Shown: in pieces, positions 26,934-33,415 of the stretch
How positions within the stretch are numbered: the stretch's first letter is position 1
How the letters are laid out: each line of letters opens with the position of its first letter
Source: Nocardia cyriacigeorgica NBRC 100375
GTDB lineage: Bacteria; Actinomycetota; Actinomycetes; Mycobacteriales; Mycobacteriaceae
DNA length: 38,530 bases
Assembly: GCF_000308555.1 (NCBI RefSeq)
Contig: NZ_BAFY01000200.1
Coordinates: 1-38,530, forward strand
Direction: 5' to 3'
Notes under the pieces: generated by a model
Seen by the model: only the letters and a program-made list of their open reading frames with translations
Databases searched by the model: none
What the model was told of the DNA's origin: nothing
Made by a program: the position numbers and the translations under genes

Positions 26934-27788
26934 GTGCGCATCGACCTGCATACCCATTCGACCGCGTCCGACGGCACCGACACCCCGGCCGAGCTGGTGC
27001 GGAACGCGGCGGCGGCCGGCCTCGACGTCGTCGCGATCACCGATCACGATACGACCGCGGGCTGGGCCGAGGCCGTGGACGCGCGGCCCGACGGGTTGAC
27101 CCTGATCCGCGGCATGGAGATGTCGTGCGTCGGTCTCGGTGAGGACGGCTGGCCCGTGCCGGTCCACCTGCTCGCCTACCTGTTCGACCCGTCCGACCGG
27201 GGTTTCGCCGACGAACGCGAACGGCTGCGGGCCGAGCGGGTCGAACGGCTGCGCGCGATGGCCGAGCGGATGGCCGCCGACGGATTGCCGGTCGACCCGG
27301 ACGAGGTGCTGGCCTCGGCGGGCCCGTCGGCGGGGCGGCCGCATCTGGCCAGGGCGCTGGTCGCCGCGGGCGTGGTGCCCACCGTCGACGCCGCCTTCGC
27401 CGATCTGCTCGCGCCGCACGGGCGCTACTACGCCGAGAAAGCCGACACCCCGCTGCGCCGGGCGGTGGAGATGATCGCCGCCGCGGGCGGGGTCAGCGTG
27501 CTCGCACACACCAGGGCCCGCAAGCGGGGCAGGCTGCTGGCGATCGACGATATTCGCGAACTCGCCGAGCTCGGCCTCGGCGGCCTCGAGGTCGATCACC
27601 CCGATCACAGCGCGGCCGATCGCGCCCTGCTGACCGAGCTGTCCGCCGAACTGGGGCTGCTCACCACCGGCTCCTCGGACTACCACGGCAGCAACAAGAC
27701 CATCCGGCTCGGTGAATTCACCACCGATCCCGACCAGCTCGAGGTTCTGGTCGGAAAGGCCACCGGGGTGCCGGTGATCGGCTCGTGA
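26934..27788 (+). CDS. PHP-domain phosphoesterase (YciV/RNase AM-like)
   Basis: 284 aa from GTG 26934, with GGAGG just upstream. The metal-binding PHP motifs are complete: HTHSTASDGT (His6/His8-type), ITDHDT, a conserved Glu in GMEMSC, SVLAHT in the second half, and GSSDYHG near the C-terminus. This set matches the PHP/AMP-phosphatase-like family, which removes nucleotides from short RNAs or hydrolyses 3',5'-bisphosphate nucleotides in characterised members. Exact substrate unknown. The stop overlaps the start of the small membrane protein by 4 bp. Confidence 0.9.
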   Translation: MRIDLHTHSTASDGTDTPAELVRNAAAAGLDVVAITDHDTTAGWAEAVDARPDGLTLIRGMEMSCVGLGEDGWPVPVHLLAYLFDPSDRGFADERERLRAERVERLRAMAERMAADGLPVDPDEVLASAGPSAGRPHLARALVAAGVVPTVDAAFADLLAPHGRYYAEKADTPLRRAVEMIAAAGGVSVLAHTRARKRGRLLAIDDIRELAELGLGGLEVDHPDHSAADRALLTELSAELGLLTTGSSDYHGSNKTIRLGEFTTDPDQLEVLVGKATGVPVIGS

Positions 27789-28051
27789 AGCTCGCGCGCG
27801 GAATCAGCGGCCTGATCGCCGCGGGCACCTTCGCGCTCGCCGTCGTGGTGGTGGCCGCGGCGATCATCGGTGCGCGCCGCGGCTTTCCGGGGCCGGGCGG
27901 TGAATCGGTGGTCTGGCATGTGGTGTCCGCGGCGATCGTCGTTGCGGCGCAGGTGTATTCGGATCGGCATAAGGGTTTGGCCGCGTTTTCCGGGTCGCTG
28001 GTCGTTTTCGCCACGGCCGGTGTGTTGCTGTGGACACAGTGGTGGAGCTGA
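27785..28051 (+). CDS. Small integral membrane protein
   Basis: 88 aa from GTG 27785, co-translated with the PHP gene (4-bp overlap). Three hydrophobic segments: ISGLIAAGTFALAVVVVAAAII (~7-28), VVWHVVSAAIVVAAQVY (~42-58) and AFSGSLVVFATAGVLLWTQWW (~66-87). A charged loop DRHKG lies between the last two. It resembles the small membrane proteins found downstream of PHP genes in related genera, but I do not recognise a named family. Confidence 0.8.
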   Translation: MKLARGISGLIAAGTFALAVVVVAAAIIGARRGFPGPGGESVVWHVVSAAIVVAAQVYSDRHKGLAAFSGSLVVFATAGVLLWTQWWS

Positions 28052-28102
28052 TACCGCGGAATCGGTTGCGGGCGGGTGAAATGTGGCCGAATATTTGATC
28101 TC

Positions 28103-29716
28103 GTGAGTGAGTGGGAAACCGACGTTCTGATTCTCGGCGGTGGTCCCGCCGGGATCTGGGCGGCCCTCTCCGCCGCCGCGGCCGGTGCGCGCGTGACCCT
28201 CGCCGACAAGGCGCGTTGCGGTGCTGCCGGGCCGAGCGCCGTCGGCCTCACCTCGCTGTGGAATATCGCGCCCGGCCCGGCCCGCGCCGAAACGGTGCGG
28301 CGCGTCCTCGGTCACGGCGGCTGGCTCGGCGATCCGGAAACCATTCACCGAGTGCTCGCCGAAACGCATGAGCGCCTCACTCGACTCGCCGACCGGGGCC
28401 ATCGGTTCTCGGGCGGGTCGCGGGCCGGACGGATCTGGCTCGACGGCGCCGGGTATCTGCGCCGCCTGCGCCGTGCCGCGGTCGAAGCCGGTGTGCGTGT
28501 GCTCGACCATCATCCGGCCACTCAGCTGCTGGTCGACAGCGAGGGGATCGTCTCCGGCGCCGCGGGGATGCAGCGGCACAACACGTTCCGGCCCTGGGCG
28601 GTACGCGCGTCGGCGGTGGTGGTCGCCACCGGCGGATGCGCGTTCAGGTCCGGGCGCGCCGGCACCGACGTCGATACCGGTGACGGGCTGCTGTTGGCCG
28701 TCGAAGCCGGGGCCGAGCTGTCGGGAATGGAATTCTCCAGCGCGTACGGTCTCGCCCCTGCCACGTCGGTGAGCGCGGCCGATCGCGGGTTGACCTTCGC
28801 CGAACTGCACGACGAGACCGGCGCCGTCATCGAAGGACATCGCGGCGCCGCCTTCACCGCGCTCGCCGAAGGTCGCCGGGTCTACGGGATCCCCGCGGGG
28901 CTATCGCCCGGACAACGCCGACGCCTGCGTCGCCACGGCATCATCGACCCGGAGAAAGGGATCGCACTGCGCGCGGTCCTCGAGGGCACCGTGCGCGGCA
29001 CCGGCGGCCTGCATCTGATCGGCCCGGACTGCGCCACCACCATCCCCGGGCTGTTCGCGGCGGGCGATGTCACCAGCCGCGAAGCCGTCACCGGTGCGGT
29101 CAGTGGTTTCGGCGGCAGCTGGGCGGTCGCCTCGGGCACCTGGTCGGGCGCCGGCGCCGCACGATTCGCCCGCGGACGACCGGTGCCGGACCGGCGCGCG
29201 CTCGCACCCGCCGGACCGGGACCCGCGGCGGGTCTGAGCCCGGTCGCCCGGATCGACCCGCGCGCGGTGATCGGCCTGGTACAGGAACACACCCTGCCGC
29301 TGCGGCGCAGCTACCGGCGCAGCGCGGGCAGCCTGCGCGACAGCATCGCCGAACTCGACGCGATGTGGCCCGGCGCGCTCTTCGACCTCGGCGGCACCGG
29401 CGCCGAACGGCTGCGCGCCAGGGAGGCCGCTGCCATGCTGGCGGTCGCGCGCTGGACGAAATACAGCGCGCTGGCCAGGACCGAGAGCCGCGGCATCCAC
29501 CGGCGAACCGACTTTCCCCAGACCGACGCCGGATGGCGGGTGCGCCTGCGCTCGGGCGGACTCGATACCGTCTCGGTGCGCAAGACGGCGCGCAATCCGA
29601 TCCACGAGCAGACGGCCGCGCCGATGCAGGCCGGCGAATCCGGGCGTCCGGCTCGCCCCGGACTCACCCGCCGGCGGACCTCCGGCTTCGACCCGGCCGC
29701 GCCCGGCTCCAGCTGA
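28103..29716 (+). CDS. FAD-dependent oxidoreductase, fumarate reductase/L-aspartate oxidase-like
   Basis: 537 aa from GTG 28103; GTG 28076 is an in-frame alternative, and neither has a strong ribosome binding site. FAD-binding Rossmann GGGPAGIWAALSAAAAG (~10-25) is followed by the KARCGAAGPSAVG segment. Later come VVVATGGCAF, GDGLLLAVEAGAEL, GLFAAGDVTSREAVTGAVSGFGGSW and RTESRGIHRRTDFPQTD. These are the block signatures of the succinate dehydrogenase/fumarate reductase/aspartate oxidase/APS-reductase flavoprotein superfamily. No ferredoxin or iron-sulfur partner gene is adjacent, and no catalytic His-Thr loop typical of fumarate reductases is evident, so substrate and acceptor are unknown. 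The C-terminal ~40 residues are Pro/Arg rich and probably disordered. It is 51 bp after the small membrane protein. Confidence 0.85.
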   Translation: MSEWETDVLILGGGPAGIWAALSAAAAGARVTLADKARCGAAGPSAVGLTSLWNIAPGPARAETVRRVLGHGGWLGDPETIHRVLAETHERLTRLADRGHRFSGGSRAGRIWLDGAGYLRRLRRAAVEAGVRVLDHHPATQLLVDSEGIVSGAAGMQRHNTFRPWAVRASAVVVATGGCAFRSGRAGTDVDTGDGLLLAVEAGAELSGMEFSSAYGLAPATSVSAADRGLTFAELHDETGAVIEGHRGAAFTALAEGRRVYGIPAGLSPGQRRRLRRHGIIDPEKGIALRAVLEGTVRGTGGLHLIGPDCATTIPGLFAAGDVTSREAVTGAVSGFGGSWAVASGTWSGAGAARFARGRPVPDRRALAPAGPGPAAGLSPVARIDPRAVIGLVQEHTLPLRRSYRRSAGSLRDSIAELDAMWPGALFDLGGTGAERLRAREAAAMLAVARWTKYSALARTESRGIHRRTDFPQTDAGWRVRLRSGGLDTVSVRKTARNPIHEQTAAPMQAGESGRPARPGLTRRRTSGFDPAAPGSS

Positions 29717-30207
29717 CGGTCCGGCGTACCGGCACGCCGGAGATCGGCCGAGGCCGTACTTCTCACCGCGAGACCGGCCCCGACATAGGACAGCTCACGG
29801 CATCGGGTCCGGCCGGAGCGAGTTTCCGCTTACGTCGGGGTAATTCCGGCGGCATACCCTCGGATGATGGTGCACGATCACGACTGGACCCACCGGTTTG
29901 GCAAGTGGTCGGGCAGGCTGGCAGAATGTTGCGGATCCCCGACCCACGCCACCGCCGGGTACGGGAATCACGGTGATCACCGCCTCACGACGCACCGTCG
30001 TGTCCCGAGGATCGAACCGCATGATCTGTCCGGGCCCACCCGTCCGGCTTCCGCTCCACGGATCAGTGCCGCGCCACGTCGACAGGGCTGTCGAAAAGTC
30101 GAAACGTACCGGTCAGCGCACCCGATGAGCGATACGAAGCACCTAGTACCAAAAAACCCGACGGTAACCGTCCCCCGGTTGTGACCGATCCCAGCAGGAG
30201 TGAAATC
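29717..30207. other. 491-bp gap upstream of malic enzyme with short dyads
   Basis: No coding sequence is convincing here. Two short perfect dyads occur: CGACAGGGCTGTCG (30080-30093), followed by AAAA and two TCGAAA copies, and GACGGTAACCGTC (30160-30172), right after a run of six A. These could be regulator sites or a 5' leader structure for mez. No tRNA or known riboswitch is recognisable. Confidence 0.45.
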
Positions 30208-31422
30208 GTGTCATCTGTGACTGACGCACCGAACGCCACTGCCAGCAAGAATGCCGCCGCCGACCTCGCGGCGATCACCCACGAGGAGATCTTCGCGGGC
30301 CACCTCGGCGGCAAGCTCTCGGTAGAGCTGAGTGCGCCACTGGAAACCCAGCGCGACCTGTCGATCGCTTACACCCCCGGTGTCGCGCAGGTCAGCCGCG
30401 CCATCGCAGAGGACGAATCGCTCGCCAAGCGCTACACCTGGACCGACCGGCTGGTCGTCGTCGTCAGCGACGGCACCGCGGTGCTCGGCCTCGGTGACAT
30501 CGGCCCGCGCGCGTCGCTGCCGGTGATGGAGGGCAAGGCCGCGCTGTTCAAGAAGTTCGCCGGGCTGGACTCGATTCCGATCGTGCTCGACACCAAGGAC
30601 GTCGACGAGATCGTCGAGACCCTGATCCGGCTGCGCCCGAGCTTCGGCGCGGTCAACCTGGAAGACATCTCCGCGCCGCGCTGCTTCGAGATCGAAAAGC
30701 GGGTCATCGAGGCGCTGGACTGCCCCGTCATGCACGACGACCAGCACGGCACCGCCATCGTGGTACTGGCCGCCCTCAACGGCGCGGCCAAGGTGCAGGG
30801 CCGCAGCACCTCCGGCCTGAAGGTGGTGGTGTCCGGCGCCGGCGCCGCGGGCGTGGCCTGCACCAACATCCTGCTCGCCGCGGGCGTCGCCGACGTCACC
30901 GTGCTCGACTCCAAGGGCATCGTCAGCCGCGACCGCAGCGACCTCAACGACGTCAAGGCCGATCTCGCCCAGCGCACCAACCCGCGCGGCCTGACCGGCA
31001 GCGCCGCCGACGCGCTGGCCGGCGCCGATGTGTTCCTCGGCCTGTCCGCGGGCAAGATCGGCGAAGAGCTGATCGCCTCGATGGCCCCGGAGTCGATCGT
31101 GTTCGCCATGTCCAACCCGGATCCGGAGATCCACCCCGACGTCGCCGCCAAGTACGCCTCGATCGTGGCCACCGGCCGCAGCGACTTCCCGAACCAGATC
31201 AACAACGTGCTCGCCTTCCCCGGCGTCTTCAAGGGCGCCCTGGACGCGGGCGCGCGCCGGATCACCGAGGGCATGAAGATCGCCGCCGCCGACGCCATCC
31301 TCGCCGTCGTCTCCGACGAACTGGCAGTCGACAAGATCGTGCCGAGCCCGCTGGATCCGCGCGTGGCTCCGGCCGTCGCCGAGGCCGTCGCCGCCGCCGC
31401 CCGCGCCGAGGGCGTGGCGTAG
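30208..31422 (+). CDS. NAD(P)-dependent malic enzyme, short bacterial form
   Basis: 404 aa from GTG 30208, chosen because AGGAG (30196-30200) lies 7 nt upstream; GTG 30181 gives a longer reading. The enzyme oxidatively decarboxylates malate to pyruvate. N-terminal malic domain: LSIAYTPGVAQVS (catalytic Tyr), GDIGPRASLPVMEGKAALFKKFAGLDSIPIVLDT (catalytic Lys), NLEDISAPRCFEIE (metal ligands) and MHDDQHGTAIV. C-terminal NAD(P) Rossmann domain: VVVSGAGAAGVACTNILL, VLDSKGIV and AMSNPDPEI. No phosphotransacetylase extension is present, so it is the short form. It ends in a good terminator. It links the TCA cycle (kgd nearby) to pyruvate and NADPH supply. Confidence 0.95.
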   Translation: MSSVTDAPNATASKNAAADLAAITHEEIFAGHLGGKLSVELSAPLETQRDLSIAYTPGVAQVSRAIAEDESLAKRYTWTDRLVVVVSDGTAVLGLGDIGPRASLPVMEGKAALFKKFAGLDSIPIVLDTKDVDEIVETLIRLRPSFGAVNLEDISAPRCFEIEKRVIEALDCPVMHDDQHGTAIVVLAALNGAAKVQGRSTSGLKVVVSGAGAAGVACTNILLAAGVADVTVLDSKGIVSRDRSDLNDVKADLAQRTNPRGLTGSAADALAGADVFLGLSAGKIGEELIASMAPESIVFAMSNPDPEIHPDVAAKYASIVATGRSDFPNQINNVLAFPGVFKGALDAGARRITEGMKIAAADAILAVVSDELAVDKIVPSPLDPRVAPAVAEAVAAAARAEGVA

Positions 31423-31447
31423 TAGCGATCCCATTGCAGCATTGAGG

Positions 31448-31475
31448 GGCGCCTGTTCCGAACGGAGCAGGCGCC
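31448..31475 (+). terminator. Terminator after malic enzyme gene
   Basis: GGCGCCTGTTCCG (31448-31460) pairs with CGGAGCAGGCGCC (31463-31475), 13 positions with one G-U pair, and is followed by TTCTCCGTTT. It begins 25 nt after the stop. Confidence 0.85.
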
Positions 31476-31513
31476 TTCTCCGTTTACCGAAGGGCAACGC
31501 CACAGGGGGGCGG

Positions 31514-31531
31514 TTGGTATCATTTTGGTAT
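31514..31531 (+). promoter_or_regulatory. Extended -10 promoter and repeated TTGGTAT box of the RHH/Doc-like pair
   Basis: TGGTATCAT (31515-31523) is an extended -10 (TGN-TATNNT). Transcription would start ~7 nt later, at the ATG 31530, so the mRNA is probably leaderless. TTGGTAT occurs at 31514 and again at 31525, exactly 11 bp apart on the same face of the helix, overlapping promoter and start codon. This is a plausible autorepression site for the ribbon-helix-helix protein. Confidence 0.6.
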
Positions 31532-31739
31532 GACGACCATCAGCGTGCGACTACCCGACGAAATTCATCAGAAGCTCAGCGCCGCTGCGGAGGCAGACCA
31601 CATCTCGATCAATTCGGCTCTGGTGCAAGCAGCGCAAGCGTGGGTCGAGGCGCAGGCACAGCGGGCACGCAGCCGGGTTCTCATTCAGGAAATCATGGCC
31701 GAAGACGCAGAATTGCTCGCGATGCTGGGGGACGAGTGA
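31530..31739 (+). CDS. Ribbon-helix-helix antitoxin-like protein
   Basis: 69 aa from ATG 31530. MTTISVRLPDEIHQKLSAAAEADHISINSALVQAAQAWVE is a standard MetJ/Arc-type ribbon-helix-helix domain: beta strand TISVRL, then two helices. The C-terminal ~25 residues (LIQEIMAEDAELLAMLGDE) are an acidic helix suited to wrapping a toxin. Its stop overlaps the Doc-like gene by 4 bp (GTGA), the usual antitoxin-first arrangement. It would bind the TTGGTAT boxes over its own start and neutralise the partner. Confidence 0.85.
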   Translation: MTTISVRLPDEIHQKLSAAAEADHISINSALVQAAQAWVEAQAQRARSRVLIQEIMAEDAELLAMLGDE

Positions 31740-32095
31740 CGCCGAACGTCCTCATCATGATCAATTCGGTGGTGTTGGGCGATTCGGCGGAGATTCGCGA
31801 CGCCGGTCTACTGGCCGCTGCGGCCACTCGGCCGGACGCGGTGCTCGCAGGCCAAGACGCCTATCCGACCATCGAGGAGAAGGCCGCCGCCGTTCTGCAT
31901 TCGGTCGTGCGGACCCGCCCATTCGTCCGAGGCAACAAAGCCACTGGCTGGATCGCCTGTCGAATGATGCTGCGCTGCCAGCGGAAGCGGCCGAGCTTAT
32001 CGACCGCCGAGGCCTACGACCTCATCGATGAACTGGTGACCGTCGACATGTCTGTCGCGGAACTTGTCGCCGCAATGAAGATCACGGACAGGTGA
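31736..32095 (+). CDS. Doc/Fic-family toxin homologue with degenerate active-site motif
   Basis: 119 aa from GTG 31736 (GTGA overlap, GGGG upstream). The pattern IRDAGLLAAAATRPDAVLAGQDAYPTIEEKAAAVLHSVVRTRPFV, then GNKATGWIACRMML, follows the Doc (death-on-curing) subfamily of the Fic fold, whose active members phosphorylate EF-Tu. The core motif, normally HPFxDGNKR, reads Arg61-Pro-Phe-Val-Arg65-Gly-Asn-Lys68-Ala: the essential His and the acidic residue are both Arg, and the last Arg is Ala, while G66-N67-K68 remain. A C-terminal helix pair ends in VDMSVAELVAAMK. The gene is full length and in frame, so this is substitution rather than truncation. It may be inactive, or may have another activity. 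Confidence 0.85.
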   Translation: MTPNVLIMINSVVLGDSAEIRDAGLLAAAATRPDAVLAGQDAYPTIEEKAAAVLHSVVRTRPFVRGNKATGWIACRMMLRCQRKRPSLSTAEAYDLIDELVTVDMSVAELVAAMKITDR

Positions 32096-32452
32096 CCCTA
32101 TCCGAGATGATGGCACTCACGGTCGAGATCACCGCCACATCGAGGCCAACCCCACACTGCAGAACCATGCGTCGCGCGACGCATTCACGCCAAGCCTGCC
32201 GACGCCGCCTCGGCGCGGTGAGAAAAAACGTATCGGTCGCGCGGACTCGGCCACGGTTGATCTCAGCGTCAAGGCCCGAGAGACTTCGGATACTCGTTCA
32301 GCAACCCAGCCGCCGCCCGCCGAGAACGCTCGGCTGGGATATCCCAGCCGAGCGTTCTCGGATCTACCAACCACATAGACCAGCAGTATTGCAACTGACC
32401 AACAAGCCGCCCTGTAGCGGGCACTTCCGATTTTTCGCCCGCCACATCGGTA
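32096..32452. other. 357-bp gene-free stretch with a long palindrome
   Basis: Between the Doc-like gene and the convergent putative immunity gene I see no protein-coding signal. Base composition is lower in G+C (about 58% at 32101-32160 by hand count). The only strong structure is the palindrome centred at 32340/32341. Confidence 0.5.
32320..32361. repeat. 42-bp perfect palindrome
   Basis: The left arm CGAGAACGCTCGGCTGGGAT (32321-32340) is followed with no spacer by its exact reverse complement (32341-32360). The flanking C (32320) and G (32361) also pair. The centre is GATATC. It lies between convergent genes, so a bidirectional terminator is the simplest reading, although no T-run is present on either side. 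A recombination or replication-related site is possible. Confidence 0.85.
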
Positions 32453-32665
32453 CTACGCAGGTGACTTATCCTGGTAGTAGACGGTGATCGATGGCCATTC
32501 ACCATCAACTGTCGTCTCCGAATGGAGAACCACGTCACTCACCGACACCTCACCCAGTTCGTCCACGGTGTCAGCGACAGCCCGCAGCAATGCGGCGACA
32601 TCACCTTGCCCGGGCCCTTTCGGGTTGGCCTGAGAGAAATGAAACGCTTGATACCTGGCCACCAT
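32453..32665 (-). CDS. Small acidic protein, putative immunity protein of the upstream toxin-like gene
   Basis: 70 aa from ATG 32665, with AGGAAG 9 nt upstream. The alternative GTG 32677 adds four residues and would overlap, as GTGA, the stop that ends the toxin-like frame after its internal TAA. The protein is soluble, acidic and compact: GDVAALLRAVADTVDELGEVSVSDVVLHSE (helix then strand) and WPSITVYYQDK. A similar 'DGxWPSxTVYY' ending is familiar from small actinobacterial proteins of unknown function. Placement directly behind a secreted, basic-tailed protein suggests an immunity role; this is an inference. Confidence 0.7.
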   Translation of the reverse strand: MVARYQAFHFSQANPKGPGQGDVAALLRAVADTVDELGEVSVSDVVLHSETTVDGEWPSITVYYQDKSPA

Positions 32666-32709
32666 CTCGACTGTCACTTCCTACGCTTCTGCTTGTTCCG
32701 CGACCCGCA

Positions 32710-32973
32710 TTACTTTTCAGACTGCTTGATCTTTTGCTGTGCCCTGTTGTAGGCACCTTGGTCATAGGGACGTCCCGCGTTCTTATTGTCTACAGCTTCC
32801 TGCTCTTCCTTCGACAAGTTCGGACATTGCGGTTTCCCGGTAACGACCCCAGACGGAACGACAGCCGCGTGGCTCACAACCGCGGGACTGGCTGACGCCG
32901 GAACAGCCCCGAGCAGAGGAGCGGCGACCGCGCCAGCGACGATCACACCAGCGAATGCGTTTCGAAAACTCAT
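32710..32973 (-). CDS. Small secreted toxin-like protein, truncated by an in-frame TAA
   Basis: 87 aa from ATG 32973, with AGGAGGG 7 nt upstream on the minus strand. The signal peptide (MSFRNAFAG, then VIVAGAVAAPLLGAVPASASP) predicts export. The mature part ends KPQCPNLSKEEQEAVDNKNAGRPYDQGAYNRAQQKIKQSEK. The frame stops at TAA (32712-32710), but continuing it gives CGSRNKQKRRK and then TGA at 32676-32674. That basic RNKQKR tail after a PYD..YN..xKxxxxEK helix is a pattern I associate, from memory, with the C-termini of polymorphic toxins. So the stop may have cut off the functional tail by mutation, or the short form is the product. The downstream gene would overlap the extended frame by 4 bp. 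Confidence 0.75.
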   Translation of the reverse strand: MSFRNAFAGVIVAGAVAAPLLGAVPASASPAVVSHAAVVPSGVVTGKPQCPNLSKEEQEAVDNKNAGRPYDQGAYNRAQQKIKQSEK

Positions 32974-33415
32974 CAGATTTCCCTCCTGGAATGCGGAGGC
33001 CCGACCGTCGCGATTCGAAATCAGCAACCACGAAGACCAATGAAATCACTAAGATTAGTCTGATTCCAGGTCCAGAGCCCATATCTGAACCTAGCAACGT
33101 GATCCCCCCTCGCAGATTCGAGCCAGTCTAAGTTGATCATGAAATGAGCTCGAAGTCAAACCCGCAGGTACTGAACACATTGCTGGACAACGCAATTCAG
33201 CCTCAGCTGTAAGAGCCGACCCGCTGCCGCGGCATTCCGTCACAGTGTGAACACGAGGCAATAGCCCCGACACCCTGGCTGGATCTCCAGCACACGAGGC
33301 AAGAGGACTCGTCGAGGCACGCCTTTCCTGGATCGCCCTCCGGTAAGGCGACGATCGATCCGTGACTGTCCGCGGAAATCCCATCACAGCGCGCTCCGAG
33401 CGAAGGGGTCTCTCA
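32974..33415. other. 442-bp AT-richer gap upstream of the toxin-like gene
   Basis: No coding pattern is visible. Base composition falls to about 45-47% G+C by hand count (33001-33060 and 33121-33180), far below the genes on both sides. A small dyad ACTAA-GA-TTAGT lies at 33048-33059, and the 11-mer ACACGAGGCAA occurs at 33251 and 33292. This should contain the promoter of the toxin-like gene. The composition suggests acquired DNA. Confidence 0.5.

Noticed and set aside
29990..30030. GATCGAACC (tRNA T-loop-like on the minus strand) upstream of mez
   Set aside because: The flanking bases do not form a T-stem and no anticodon, D-arm or acceptor stem can be drawn.
32092..32487. 131-codon open frame after the Doc-like gene
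   Set aside because: Arg/Pro/Ser-rich random composition, runs through the 42-bp palindrome, and overlaps the convergent putative immunity gene.
33251..33302. 11-bp direct repeat ACACGAGGCAA, two copies 41 bp apart, considered as CRISPR-like or an attachment duplication
   Set aside because: Only two short copies, no further repeats, no integrase or cas genes nearby.
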